64,000 bases of DNA from Labyrinthula sp. Ha (GCA_015227615.1 JAALGZ010000002.1:1550001-1614000); one strand, 5' to 3'. Numbered from the stretch's first letter, positions 23,960-37,600 are shown. Numbers and translations are program-made. Notes: a model not told the origin generated them from the letters alone.

Positions 23960-24610
23960 TCAATGTGATCTCTCATGAACTTTCAAGTTGCTTGGGTGAG
24001 CAAAACTCTTTGCACAAAATCTACAGCTTAATGGCTTTTCCCCGGTATGAGTTCGCACATGAACAACAATCTCACTTTTTCCTCTAAAAACTTTTCCACA
24101 TTCAAAACACAACAACTTTTTCACTTCTTTTTTTCGGCTATTTCTAAAAATTTCAATGCCACTTGTTTTATATGAGAAATACCAGCCATCTCTTTCCAAC
24201 TCCGCACGTGGTCTTGGATTTGCTACCTGACCAGGTGCGATTTTTCTCTTCCTTTGATAACGAGAGCTAACTGTTTTCACTTCAGGGTCTTTCGTAATAG
24301 TCTTGCTTTCCTCCTTGCACTCCACATTTTGAGGCAACGCATTTGGAAATAACGGCGTGTAGCTATGCAGAACAGGGAGCAAAGTATGGAAACCATACTT
24401 GGAAGGTTGTACATGTCCTCGCTTGAACTTCTCTTCGGGAAAATCTTCACAACGGCAATCGGAGCAACCTGTTCCAGGGATGAAACACGGAAAGGTACTG
24501 TCAGAAGATACGGAAAGAGTATCAACGTCCAACTCGTGCCTATTCCTCTCAGCTACTTTTCTTCTTTGCTGTTCGTTCAATAAAAAGCTATAATATCCTG
24601 GATTAATCAT
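23960..24610 (-). CDS. Two-finger C2H2 zinc-finger protein
   Basis: 216 residues. ATG 24610 is chosen because the upstream in-frame extension to 24646 contains only TTG. Two classical C2H2 fingers sit at the extreme C-terminus: residues 168-188 (CFECGK...HVRTH) and 196-216 (CRFCAK...HERSH). A canonical TGEKP linker joins them. The spacing C-x2-C-x12-H-x3-H is exact in both, and the protein ends on the last zinc-binding His. The N-terminal ~160 residues have no known domain but include a small Cys cluster (CFIPGTGCSDCRC, about 42-54) and a basic stretch (YQRKRKIAPG). Two linked fingers are enough for sequence-specific DNA binding, so a transcription factor is the likely role. Targets are unknown. 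The gene is isolated, with no GCCCAAAA motif found upstream. Confidence 0.8.
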   Translation of the reverse strand: MINPGYYSFLLNEQQRRKVAERNRHELDVDTLSVSSDSTFPCFIPGTGCSDCRCEDFPEEKFKRGHVQPSKYGFHTLLPVLHSYTPLFPNALPQNVECKEESKTITKDPEVKTVSSRYQRKRKIAPGQVANPRPRAELERDGWYFSYKTSGIEIFRNSRKKEVKKLLCFECGKVFRGKSEIVVHVRTHTGEKPLSCRFCAKSFAHPSNLKVHERSH

Positions 24611-24829
24611 TTTCTTTTTGCTTTGGTTATAACGGATAAAATGCAAACTATGAACTTAGATATATTTGATTGACCAATGAGCACAAACCAGAAGTTCTCT
24701 TCGCGTTTTTCGTATGCTAAAGTACTTCGAAGCTTACACGGTAAGTATAAAACGTGACCAACCTTTTAAAGTTTCCCGGTATTATGCCTTGTAAGGAAAT
24801 CTCCGCCATCATCTGGTACTGTACCTAAC
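24611..24829. other. Upstream flank of the zinc-finger gene
   Basis: Short flank between the zinc-finger gene and the copia-like fossil. No clear promoter motif. Confidence 0.3.
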
Positions 24830-25330
24830 ACGGTCGGAGATATCCGTATATCACCTGGTCAACCAAGATCTTTCATAGACCATATGTATCCTACCCCGAC
24901 AGTACGATTACTTACCGGAAAATAATCCTTACAAAATTTATATACGAAGTAATGACAGCAGAGTTAGGATATTATCCAAGATAAATTACTGGCAAGACCT
25001 ACTAGCTTAAACTTCTATGAAAATTCTTCTATCCTCGGCAATATCGGCAGAAGTAAATCTGCAATCCTTCTAATTTACCAAATGAGCTCCAAGTTTGTTA
25101 GCGTAACCAGATTTTATGACAAGAAGATCGTAAAATCAAAGCGTGGTTTTCTAATAATTATTCGGTTCAACAACTGGAAAATAGTAGGGAGAAAGGCGCA
25201 TGGAAATTGACATACGCCATAAAGTCGATACCGCATTACTGAACCCATCTCTTCGAACCGGATCTTGGCGGAATCGCTTCAGGATTAGAGGGAAGCTATG
25301 TACTATTAAATCAGGGGTGAATAAGACTTA
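24830..25330 (+). mobile_element. Fossil trace of a Ty1/copia-like LTR retroelement (RNase H end)
   Basis: A patch more GC-rich than its surroundings. On the plus strand it contains, at about the right spacing, traces like the NQS and the HIDIRH tail of copia RNase H, here as ERRMEIDIRHK near 25.2 kb. It is heavily broken and looks old. Boundaries are approximate, and no pair of long terminal repeats was recognised. The family call rests on these short signatures only. Confidence 0.35.
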
Positions 25331-25742
25331 TCATCGGTCGTACATGTAGCGGGAAGTGGCATGAGAGGATAACCAAAGTTCTGGTTTAACTTAGTCCGTT
25401 GTGGCTCTCCTTGCGTATTTGACGAAAAGGGAGAAAGTTCTGAAGTAGAAACAGCAAAACAGACAAGAAGACAGTAGTCCACGGAAACACAAGCGAGTTT
25501 AAAATATATTTTAGGTGTTACATTCAAAACGGCTCTTCCTGCTACCGACATTACACTGAAACGAAAAGAAAGTTATGCCGATACTCTACCGGCGAGCAAG
25601 AACTGACAAAAACAAGTCTGAATGAATATCTTCAACACTTTAAACGAAGTTCGATAGTTGATGGACAGTTCTTCTAGTCAACAATTTCGAGGCTAAAAAA
25701 TAACAGGATTAAAGATTGCTCATAAAAATGGTTATCTTCATA
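25331..25742. other. Intergenic, no gene seen
   Basis: An 81-residue minus-strand frame with an ATG at 25551 has no recognisable domain and lies beside the copia-like trace. It is probably part of decayed element DNA or chance. Confidence 0.3.
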
Positions 25743-25960
25743 CAGATTCAGAAGTCTAACGTTTAATAAACTTCATGGCAAAGTAAGGTAAACACATAAG
25801 CTCAGGGCAAAGCAGAATTAACATCAAACACGATTCAGTTCTAACGTTTGTTTTTTGACATTCATAGCTTACGCGTGCTCAGACAGCGTTGTACATCAAA
25901 GATATTCAGAGTCTAACGTTTGTTCAATATGCTGGTTCGTCAGGGCAAAATAAATGTAAA
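25743..25960 (+). repeat. Degenerate tandem repeat, three copies
   Basis: Three copies of an ATTCAGAAGTCTAACGTTTG-like core start near 25746, 25834 and 25903. The second and third are preceded by CATCAAA. AGGGCAAA occurs between copies one and two and again after copy three. Period is about 70-90 bp and the copies are diverged. It may be a decayed LTR or subterminal repeat region of the neighbouring element, or an old minisatellite. Confidence 0.5.
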
Positions 25961-28900
25961 GTATATACTTTTTCTCTTAGTATGTCTTCATATTTGTTAA
26001 ATTTGTGGTTTTTACAGCTTTGGTGTTTGTGGTAATGTCATACTGAGTTCTAAAGTCCTAGCCTAAGCACAGACTTATGCGTCCTTAACGCTATAACGTT
26101 AAGGTTTATCAAACGTTAAAAGCGGAATGTTTCTTCCATGAAATAATGGAACAAAAACTATCGTCAGAACATTTTTAGAAGCTTATCATTGTACTGATAA
26201 TTCTGTATCAGTTTGGGTAACAATATGAAAACTTATGAAAGGTAACATTTCCAACCCAATTAATCAAGTGAAACTAACCAATAACCCAGAGTTACACGAC
26301 AGTAAATACAACCTTAGGGAACTCTTTCTCATTTATTCCATATATATAGGCTTTATTTAGACTTCATTATTTTTTATAGTCATAAGAACTGCACAACCTT
26401 TTTCAAAGTCAACAGTTGTGGACAATTATGATCAGGTAAAGCCATTCTCTCGGCTCATCCTTTGACTCATATAACCAAACTTAACTTACACCACCCAGAA
26501 AGTATTCATACTTCTAAGAACTAGTTAGACATAATATGACTCACTACGGACTTGAACTTCAGTCATGTAAATTTCAAGATAAAAGAACATTAAGAAAAAA
26601 CTTATCAACCATTACCCCAGTGAAAGGTAATTCTTAGGCAAATATATGGTGTTTCAGTGCCAAATGAATGTTTAAAATATTCTGCGTAAACTTAATGACA
26701 TAATAAAGTTTCCCTTCTCAGGTTGAATAAAAACTATAGTTTAACTTTTCTCGAGATTTATACTGAAAAATATACTAATTTGAACTCAAAACTTTCAAGC
26801 GCTTTTTCTCATTAAATTTTCCGAACTTTGCAGAAGATAATCAGTTTATAGAAAAAACATTAGCCATCTTTCGGTTTGAAGGGACAATTGGACATTAAAA
26901 ATAGGTGACCCTAGGAAAGGCCGAATATACCAACCATTCTTTATTTTTCATTCTCATTCGGAGTAGAAACCAATGAAAACAAAGGGGGCATAACATCTTT
27001 AAGTTATCACCTGTAAACCCCACAAGAAAATATACGCTCATTCAAAACTATATTGCCTAAATGTATTCCTTCATACGAGGTGTAAGAAACGTTATTGTGA
27101 ATTTCTTAAGAATGTAGTACGATTTCCATACAAACTAACTAATATACCCAAGTGTTCTACAATGTTTGAAACATGTTACAAACTAAGCCTGCTGATACGT
27201 AATGCAATTTTTATTTTATCAAAGTAATACTAAGCATAAAAAAACCATGATTAGTGAAAATAAAGCATATACTATTTGTTAGTTTTTGACATGAAATCTT
27301 CCTCAAATACAATAGTATAACCCACTATGTGTTTTGCATTGAGAAACCCTTTCCAACCATGTGTTTTGTCAGGGTATTTGATAAGGATGAGCACTTTAAA
27401 CCCTAAAAAAGGCTAATTTTAAGGGTCCTTTTCAGTAAGTTTAGAGATCTCTAAAAAACATACATTCAAACGTAATATCATGAAGAACAACTCTATAGAT
27501 GATCTGATTCTTCTCAGACCCTAAGAATCCACCATACCTGATTTATCAAGCAATTTATCAAGTTTTTTATTCCCTGATTAACTGTAACTGAGCTAAACTT
27601 TACTCGCAAAAGTCAAATGTTGAGAATCTGCACATCTGAAAATACAAAATCACTCAGTTTTGCTATAATCACCTAAGTTTTGGTAGTAGATAGCCACCCA
27701 AAACTAAAAAACAAAACCTGCAACCTTTAATTCTATTTTTTAGGGAATTTTTAATGTTTTTTTATGTCGATATTGGGTTAAATGGTTTTTTTGTCAACTT
27801 TAATCTGGGTAATACCTCAAGAAATACTTGTCAAAAGTCTAATAAAACTTCCCCAGTAGAAATTATAGATAATTTTAGGTCTAGAAACAAGTGTGTTCAA
27901 GAATTGGAGCATTATGTATAGACTTCCTAACAATGTATCCTATTTCTAAGATCTCAGAAACTCTGAAAAAGGATACCCTTAAATGTCAAATATTCCTGAA
28001 AGGGTGATACCAAGTAATAAAACATTCTGGGAAAGGGTAATTACCCAGAGGTATGGATGATTTAGGGTAACTCCGAGTTTACTCGAAGAAACTCCAAGAA
28101 CTTTCCTATCAAGGACAGCAACAGTTATTTGGCTTAATTTAACTTGACTCCAAACTCAAGTTTAAAATAGCCAAAACTTAGCTTCTAATAGACCAAATAC
28201 CATGGAATTAATATCCAACATTGTCTAATACCAGCATCCTAGAACTTAAACAAGAAAAAGTTAAGTTTTGATGGTCTTGTTCGTTTTAATTATATAAGCC
28301 TCTGTCATATAGTTGCAAAGTCTTACATAAAAATGTGTGTTTTCGACTCTTACTTCTGATCAAATATTCAAAGGTACTTATGAATTTGTGCAAAGAGGAT
28401 CATCATAGATTAAAAAGGATATACGGTCCTCCCTTTTGGAAAATAACTATTTACGATCGAGGTCGCTGCAAATTTTGTGTGCCGAACGTTGTTACCTCGG
28501 CATCCGGGTCGGTATGAAACCAGGGACACGAGCTATGTACAAGGCTTTATAGCCATGCTTGGATCAGACTATTTTTGATTTCTAACACCTTGTTGTTTCT
28601 AATACTGAGTAAAATTGGATCAAAAACAAAGGAGTTGTATGAAGAACTGTTGTTTTATTCATATAAAACTATTATTTGGATATTCAATATTAATATATTA
28701 TTATTCCATGCTATTTTTTGAGCTCCCTCTTGGATTATTTGATGCTATATTCCTATTTTCTCTCGACATTGTTTCTTGTGCTTCCATTGCTCCAAAATGA
28801 TTGTGTATTATCAAACTTTCAATTTTTGCATTTCCAAAATCCGGCTTCACTGGTTGGGCATTTGATCGCATTCTTGATAAGACATCTCTCTGTATAGTTA

Positions 28901-31900
28901 CTATTAACTTATTTTTTTTTCTTCTTGATAGGAAGATAAATATAATTTACTGAGCATTTTTTTTTCTCAAATATTTTTCATGATCTGATTACTGAACATA
29001 TTGTTGTGCTACTGTACTTGAAACCCAACCACCTGTCTGCTTTACTTAATTTTGTGTAACACCACTAGTATTTATTATTGTAGCAGCTATGCTCCTGAAC
29101 CTGCGGTGCGTGTATTCATCTTGATCCAAACCATTAAAAGTAGCAATTTTTTTACTACATTTAGAAGCTAGCTTTTCCCTCTTGTTTATTTAATAACCTA
29201 CTTGAAACGTTCAGCATATCTTAGATAAAAGTATAGATATCCTTCGTTCTTGAGCTTACCTGACTTTGCTGTATATCTCCTAAAAAAATACGTGGAAGGG
29301 ATGTTCTATTTAGAATTTTGTTCCATCTGCACAAGTTTTTACCTTTTCAACAAATATGGCCACTTTCTCATACTTTCTATAAAACTTTACAGTATTCACT
29401 CTTACTGCATATTAATTTCCCACTCTTAGAGCACCGTAGCATGTTACTATAATAGCAACTTTCCCCTGGATGTACACGATGCATTCATTTTCAACTTTTA
29501 TATATATAATTAAGCACTTCTTTTTGGCTAAAGGCCTTATTTCTTGTTGTTGTATGTTTTTTTTGCTTTTAAACCAACTGGTTGCATAAGTCCAAAATAA
29601 GGTCACTAAATCGATCTAGTTTCTTTTGCATAATTTTTTCAACATGCTATTTTTGCTCCACAATGAGCTTGATACATATCCTTCTTTTTTCAAATGGAAA
29701 AGATAGGTTAGAAAATGCTTTGGTTCTACCTTTTTTTCTCCTTTTTCATGTATAAACTCTTTGAAAACAGTCTATTCTTTCAGATATTGGTCTTGTGACT
29801 TCTTCGGAATAATATCCTAGTCCATTTCCTCACCCAAACTTTTTATATGCTTCTCATCTGATTCCTGTTCTTAAGTTAGGGTTACTTTGATCATTCCCTC
29901 CTATTTATAATATTTTTTCTTAATTTTTTTGGTGACAGAAAGTAGTTTTATTCTTTTCATGCTTCTTTTCTCTATAATTTCTTTTGGTTTTTTATACGCT
30001 TCGAGTTCATGTTCGATTTGTAAGATAATTTACGATTTGATTTTGAGAAAAATCATGTCGTTTCGATTGGTTTTCAGTTGAATTATATCATATGATTGGT
30101 TGAATTCAAATATTTTCAGAGCGAGAAACAGAATCGTATTTCTACAGGATCAGTAATCGGTAGAGGCTGATAAATTTCTTACGATTAAAGTCGGTCGTAA
30201 TATCGATTTCACAGGATACAGGGTAATAAGTTTATATTTTTGGCTGTTTTTCTAACTTATTTCAGGTTTAAAACTAAAATCTTGGTTTTTAAAATATAAA
30301 TATTTTAGCTTTAGATACGCCAAACATATTTAATATTACCTTAAAGCTCAGAAAAGTTTCTTTCCGATAATATGATTTTCTTGAAATTTACAGCATAACT
30401 CATCTTACCCAGATTCTGCTTCTTAATCTGAATAAATTATCCATGAAAAATAGTTTGTTATAAGTGCCCAATATGAATTGCAACTCAAGCCATGCTAAAA
30501 AATATATATAAATGTATTATGCAAATTAGTCTAACCAGAAAAGGTCTAGAATTCCCAAAACGTGAGCCAATATATATGAGTTGGTTGGAGCTGAACTTAA
30601 AATTAAAACAGTGTATTTATTAATTTTTCGCACTCCAATTTAGCCAAAAAAAAACGTTCAATGCTTTAACTTACCTTTATTCAGATTGCAGGTCGACTTA
30701 AGCTTAAACCTTGGTCAAATTCCTCATTCTCACCATTTTTTTCAGATACCCGGCATTGAGTTGCTAAGAATTAAAAAAAAAGGAGAATAACCAACTTTTC
30801 TGAGCTTTGGAAACTTTTTCTCTTTGTATTTTAGGTGTGATTTCTGGATATTTTCTATTTAGATATCGAAATCCTTGGTGTTGGAAATATTTGTCACGGG
30901 AAAACATGAAATGTTGAGGCTTTGCAGCTTTCCTTCCCATTTCCTGTAAAACAGCTCAAAGCATTCCCTGGAATTCTCCGTTATCCTGAGGCTTCTTGTA
31001 TTGAAACTTCTTAGTTATTTAGATGATTTTTTGTTGAGCTATCTGATTGACTCTCTTCGTATTGTGGATCAAGAGTATATTATTTGCCAGATGTTGATCT
31101 CAATTTCACTAGGTTGAAGCAGCTCAATTGCCTCTGTAAGCCTAATGGCTTGTTAAAATTTAACCTCATATGACTTGTAAACTAAAGTTTCAGGCCTTTA
31201 CTTGATCAAACTAAGAAGCTAGAAATTCTGACTCGTCACAGTGATTAAAACAAAGGTGCGTGGACTCATGTAATATTTCTATAGGTTATTTATACACCAT
31301 ACTTGTTTATAAGACTCGGTTCAAACTATTTTTAAATCTTGACTGCAGAACTTGTTACCTGCTTACCGATATTATTTAACTTTATATCTTGTCTTTTTCT
31401 GCCTTTTTGTTAGAAGATTTCTGTATGCAACTTTTCTAGAGCACATGTATGGTGTTCTTAAGCTTTTTTTACCATTTTACAGACTGTTATTAAAGCGAAT
31501 ATTTCAATTTATTTCATTTAAAAAAGAATATTTTAAGGTAGTGAGCCTGCACTGCGCTAATGTATAAATCTTAGAGCGATAAACGAAATTTTTCTACGAT
31601 CTGCCTAGGGAAGTAACCCAGTTTTTTTTTTCATTGTGATAACACACTGAATTCTTGGAAAGTACAGTCCTTAAAAGCAAGAAATAGGTTTCATTTCTTT
31701 TTTTATTGACAAAAGAATGTTACATGTGTAGCCCCAATTTCAACCAGTTCCTTAAATCAAACAGTTTGGAATCGTTTAATTCATTTGATATGAAGCTCTT
31801 TTCAGGATATCTTCAGATACATGCGAGTTTCCTAAAGCATTAAACGAATAATACCTATCCTTCGTATCCGACTCCGTTAATCTAAAGTAGTAAACGTTAT

Positions 31901-34500
31901 AACTCCCGGTGTTAAGATATTATAATGTACCCGTTCAAACACATATTATTTTCCAGTGGAAAAGGTGGGGGTTAATACAGCAACACTGGTTGTATGCTTT
32001 TACGGAACCAAACCATTGGCAATGAGATATCGCTTACTCTTGGAGATTCTTGTTTATAAGAATGTTTTGCAATAGGTGGGCCAAGAGACGAGGTTCCATC
32101 AGGATATTACTACATTGTGAAATTTTTTTAGAGATTGTTTACTTTTTTAGTTTATTTTGCTAAAAATATAGTCAAACTTTCAGATTCTATCTAAGTTTTC
32201 ACGAGTAAATTATTCATTGGCCATACTAACGTGCTCAATCAATTTCATTGGGTGTTAAGTAAATAATTTAATCGTGGTCTAGAGGGTGAACTCTGAAGAA
32301 AGAAATACAACCATGTTTTTGAGCTTACCATTGAATAAAGCTCACACAAGGTTTTCTCGTGCAAAATCATCTACAAGGTTCAGTTCTTTCGCAATTTTTT
32401 TTAATATCTCACGTATTACTTTAAAAAAGTCTTCTACCTCTCTCTCTCTTAAGAAATTCTTTAATAGTACTCCACCGTTCTTACTTATTGAGCTTCTTAA
32501 CTTAGATTTCATCAAAAAACACTGCTTATTGTTTCCAATATCTATATCTAAACTCCCTTGCCTTGCACATATTGGTTGTTATTTTGATCAGTTAAAGTGA
32601 CGGGATAAAGTTTCGGTGACATTAATTTGCATGCGAAATTGTTTTCAAGTCAACATCGAATCTAGCTGCTCTGTTTATGTATTTTCTTACATCTGACTAA
32701 TGATCTGGCGAAGCAATTAATTAGTTACAGTGATTCATCTAATGAAGGAGCTCCTTATGGTTAGCGCGGTACTCATGTTATTTCTTGGCTGACTATGCAA
32801 ATCGCTTAACCCAAACTTTATTATATTGCTGCTGATAATATAGAACACTGATAATTTCTGTAACATCCAATATTTTTATCTAATACCCATCCTTTTACTT
32901 TAAAGACCAAATGCGTGAGACCAAATCGCAAGCCACAATATATGCAAATGTAAAGCACTTAACTATGTTTGACGAAGTGTCGAGCCCAGCCATTCTATCA
33001 ATTTTGAAATAAAATTTAGAAAAGTTAAACCCGAACCCTGTCCGTGTGTGTATCTGAAGCCCTTGCATAGGGGCAAAGGAATTCGATTTAAGTTTACTCA
33101 ATTTTCCCTTGGTCTCCTTTGATTTACAAGGTCCGAAGATGTGTCTGGTACCTTCTCTTACATACTTCTATTGTTTCCGTTGTTATCTCCATATGCTGAG
33201 CCAATCCTGAAAAATAGAAAAATTAACATCCAATCTTGATAGAAATCCGATGAAGAAACTTGATTGAAAAGCATTACCTTCTGACCTGAAATAAGATTAC
33301 ATCAGTTTCTAGCACTTTGCATAACATAATAGTCTACAAAGTTAAGGAAGGAGCTATTTGTCAGCTTATTTAAACTAATCTTCCGAGAGATGTATCCTCC
33401 TGCAGCTGTTTTTTCTATGGATTTCTGTTAGAATCTATATATTCTGAAACCAATAAGAACCCTATCCTTCTCTGGTATGCACAGAACCATAATGTGGTGA
33501 GTAAAGGCTGGTATTATTTATCAGCTTCTATATATCATTCTTATGACAGTTGTATCTTGATATATTAATAATTTGCCGTGATATGAGGTTATTAAAACAT
33601 ATGAACTATACTTATATAGTCTAAATATGTGAGTAGTATATATTCTTGCTTTCTCTATGAAAAATCTACAGCCTATTCTTCTTGATGGATCTTCTTAAAA
33701 CCCTGCAAGAATGTATATCTTGCGCGATTTGTTTTTCAATGATTTGATTATTTGTGTTGTTGTTCTTCGGAAACCGAATTATCAAATCAGAAACTGGAAT
33801 CTTGAGCTCAGGATTCAGAAAATGTTTATTTCTGATCATGATGCATTGGTTCAACTTGTATTCATGCCAAGTTTAAGAATGGCGTGCGGTGTTCATCAAG
33901 ACTGAAGAAAAGCATCACTTTCAATGTAGCTTCTCCAGCTGCAATATTAGTTGTCTCATAATTTTAGAGAGAAGACCGCGCAAAAAAAAACACCTCAAGA
34001 GCTTAACTATAGTGAAACCATTCGTTTAGACCTCGTAATACTTAATGCTAAACCACAAGTCTAAATATTTTTTTTGTTCTTCCCTAACCACTGTCCCATG
34101 GTCACACTTTTGAATTTAAAGGAGAAAGAATAAACAATGAGATGAAAAGGACTTTCTTTCGACTTTTTTTCAATTTGCTACCGGTTCTTTTCACTTTTAA
34201 GGAACATAAAACCTGACAACACGTCTATTACCAAGAACACTAGCTTATTTATCATACGCTTAGAAATACAACCTTGTTGCAAATTCTCCGATCTGGTAAC
34301 TTAATATTGAATAAATAAATTCCGAAAGCACCAATTTCTTGAAATCACTCTTCTTAAACGGCCAAATCTAACAAATTAATATCATCATCGATTACATGGA
34401 CAACCTTTACACATTCAAAATGTGCATATTAATAATTGATTTATATCTACAATACTGTTTTATATAATATACATAAGTAAATGGCTAAATGTCCCAACTG
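25961..34500. other. Intergenic desert, ~8.5 kb
   Basis: A-rich on the plus strand to about 28.3 kb, then T-rich to about 32 kb. A perfect palindrome CCTTAACG-N6-CGTTAAGG lies at 26083-26104. A small GC-richer island lies at about 28.43-28.56 kb. One 56-residue frame at 32342-32512 is listed separately. No RNA gene or domain-bearing frame was recognised. Confidence 0.45.
32342..32512 (-). CDS. Possible small helical protein or exon
   Basis: A 56-residue minus-strand frame from ATG 32512 to TGA at 32344-32342. It reads as a charged, helix-forming peptide (NFLREREVEDFFKVIREILK, then KIAKELNLVDDFAREN) with the residue mix of real coding DNA and unlike the surrounding desert. The frame stays open upstream of the ATG to about 32577, so this could be a terminal exon of a gene with tiny introns rather than a complete small protein. 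A 104-residue frame on the plus strand over the same place looks like its shadow. No homology recognised. Confidence 0.3.
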   Translation of the reverse strand: MKSKLRSSISKNGGVLLKNFLREREVEDFFKVIREILKKIAKELNLVDDFARENLV

Positions 34501-34503
34501 TAT

Positions 34504-34585
34504 TTGGCGGCACCACACGAAGATTTTGGGTACATGAAACAATTCTCCGCCTTTGGCGGAGTCTCAGCAATTTGAGTGGGCGGTA
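34504..34585 (+). promoter_or_regulatory. Upstream region of the Patched-like gene with GGCGG palindrome
   Basis: A perfect 17-nt palindrome CTCCGCC-TTT-GGCGGAG lies at 34545-34561, about 100 nt before the ATG. TTTGGCGG also occurs at 34503-34510 and GTGGGCGG near 34578. ATTTTGGGT at 34523-34531 is a variant of the motif seen before other genes, in the opposite orientation. In such AT-rich DNA three GGCGG boxes within 80 bp stand out. TTTGGCGG is close to the E2F/DP consensus TTTSSCGC, but that assignment is inference. Confidence 0.45.
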
Positions 34586-34659
34586 GAACACACAATTCCT
34601 CATTAATTCTATTTGGAGGATCAGCAGATATCAAATTTAATTTGAAAATTCATTGAAAT

Positions 34660-37600
34660 ATGTCAAGAACAACTTTTGATATGAACGACATAGTCGATTT
34701 GGATCTAGAAGCTGAGATAGCAGAAATAGATAGGAGGAATAGTCTAGTTGGAGAGGAACCTGTGGCTAAAGCTGATTTTAAACTCTCAGCACTAGATAAA
34801 CTGGCTAGATCAACAGTTCTCAAAACGAAGCAGCACTGTTTTGGAATCCTTGGTTTTATCTTCTTCGTAATGTTTGTGGATGTGGTGACTGGATGGGCAA
34901 GCATTCAAGACGTAGAGGTTGATGATCTATTTGTGTCTACAAGCGCAGCCTCTGAAAGTTATGATGCTTTGGACGACATAAAGATAACCAGTGATACTGC
35001 TCGTCAAATAGCAGGGATTGAGAGACCATTCAGAAAAGAAGAACAGTCATTAACCCCATTGTCTTTGATCTTTGAAACTACAGACAATTCAAATATCTTC
35101 ACCTCTAAGAATTTAAAAGCTATATGTGAAGTAGAAAGAGTAATTTTTGGCTCAGGCAGATGGAAAAAGTTTTGTTTAGTTGAAGAAGGAGAAGTAGCAG
35201 ATGGTGAAACCACAGTATGTAGTCTAAGTCAATTTAGCGTTTCTGCTAGATTTTACGGATCAAACGTTGCTTTAGAAGCTTGTGAAGAGCTCTTGCAAGA
35301 AAATATTGATGAAAAAGCTTCAGAACTCAAGAGTTTAGGTGGACCAAATGTGTTTTTTTTTGACGCGGCAATTATTGAAGATGATGATGCTATTTCTCCA
35401 CGAACTAGGAGTCTTATTCAACAAGCTGGACCTTTGGGAGAAGACTCAACAGATGGAGAAATCTTCACCAATATTTTATCAGATTTAGGTGATACTCAAG
35501 TTGATTATTATGAAGAGTTCTTGTATGATACGGAAGATGATCTTCGAAAATTTCTTGACCTAGAATCACCCTTCATTCGTTCCCCTTTGTTTGAAGATGC
35601 AACAGTGCAAGGAGATGTCAAAATTCGTGTTAGATATTTTTCTATACTTCTGGATGTTCGGGAGAGTTTGGGTCTTGTTGGTGCTGATGCAGCGTTGATC
35701 ATGATCTCTATTACATTTGTTATATTTCTTACGTACAAACATACTGGTTCCTTGTATTTTGCAATTACGGCAAATTTAGCAACATTAGGTTCATTACCTG
35801 TTGGATTATTCTTTCAGTCAACATTTCTTGCGGTTGACTATTTCATTCAGTTTCATTTAGCTGTTACTTTTCTTATACTTGGAATTGGATCTGATAATGC
35901 TCTCGTGTTTTTTGATATCTTTAAGGATTCTCCAAATAATTGGTTGCAAAATTTTGAGTTGGAGAAAGCTGTAGATGCTGCTAAATATAACATATATGGA
36001 ACTGCAAACTTTGAGTTGGAGGTTTTAATTCACAGATTGGCTTATACAATGAAGCTTGCGGGACAGAGCATTTTTAACTCTTCTCTTACCACCATCTCAG
36101 CCTTCTTTGCTTTGGGGCTGAGTCCTGTACCAGCTGTTGCTGGATTTGGAGTTTTAGCTGCCTGTACTATTTTTGCTTTGTATTTGTGGATCTATTTTCT
36201 CTTCCCACCTTTTTTGATTCTATTGGAAAATCGAAAACAAAAAATTGAGCACAACGTAAGTAAAATAAACAAAGAAGCAGAGATGAAAGAAGAGGAAGTT
36301 GAAGAAATGCATGTTAGTTTGCTCGCCAAGTTCTTTCAGAAAATATATGTGCCCATGTTCTTGAATGCTGATACTAAGATCTTGGCATATGCATGTATAG
36401 CTGCTCTTGGGACAATGGCAATTGCGCTAGGCACACAAATCCTAAACCTAACTGCACCTGCAGAAGCAGAAAGTAGTTTTGTGGATGGTCATATGTTTGT
36501 TGGGTTTCAGGAAGATTTTTCTCTTGACTTCGCAGGATCAACCAATGAGTTATTTTCTCAAACAACCTTAATGTTTGGAGTAACTGGTATTGACAGAGGT
36601 AATTTTAGAAAACTTAATCCAGGTAATAGCCGAGGATCTGCAACATTTGATGATTCATTTGATCTTGCGCCGAGAAGAAACCAAGAGTTTCTTGACGGGA
36701 TATGTGCAGAATTGGCTGAGTTAACTTGCTTTGGTGATGACGGGGAGATTGAGAAAGGGTGTACTGATAAGGAAAACGGATTACTGGTATTTGCCGACAG
36801 CATTGACTGTTTACTAGAAGATTTTTATGTTTATGTTGAAGACATGTACAACTTAACCAAAGAGGAGACTATGGATTTGGGTGATGATGACGCTACAACG
36901 TTTTATGAATACTTGGAAGACTTTTCCATTACCTTGGATGACGCAAGCCAAGTGGCATTTAATGACGGGAAAATAGCATTCTATGGAATTCAATTTGGTC
37001 TTACCTTACAAACTTTAAGACCTTTAGAAGAAAAGGAACCTGTATTTGACCTTCTCTTTGACTATGTCAATGAGAAAAGACAAGAAGCTCCTGAGGGGTT
37101 GAAAACTGTTAGAGTTTCTAACTTTGATGATCTATTCAGTCAAACAGAAAAAGGTCTTGTAAGAGGACTTTTTACGGGAATAGGTACTTCATTGCCTTTC
37201 ATCTATCTGGTACTTCTTTACGGTACGGATAACTTCTACCTGGCTACATATGCATTAATTACAATTCTCTTCATTTTGTTTGCTACTCTGGGTACAATTG
37301 ACGTTATAGGTTGGTCTTTGGGTGTTGCCGAGGCTGTAGCTGGGTCCTTGTGTTTGGGTTTATCTGTTGATTATTCAATTCATCTGGGATCAATCTTTGC
37401 TGTTGTCGGGTTAGAGGGATATCATAGTAGGGAAGATAGGTTTAGACTTACTGCTTTGAGGATTGGACCAACAATTGTCGCTGCCTTCATAGCAACCGCA
37501 GGAGCTGCAATGGTGATGCTTTTTTGTCAAATTCTCTTCTTTTTTAAACTTGGAGCACTAATTGTTCTTACTGTGGTCAACAGCGTGATTTATGCTCTGC

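Noticed and set aside
30214-30231. GGATACAGGGTAAT resembles a homing endonuclease (I-SceI) site with one base missing.
   Set aside because: Nuclear intergenic context with no intron or endonuclease gene; a single chance match.
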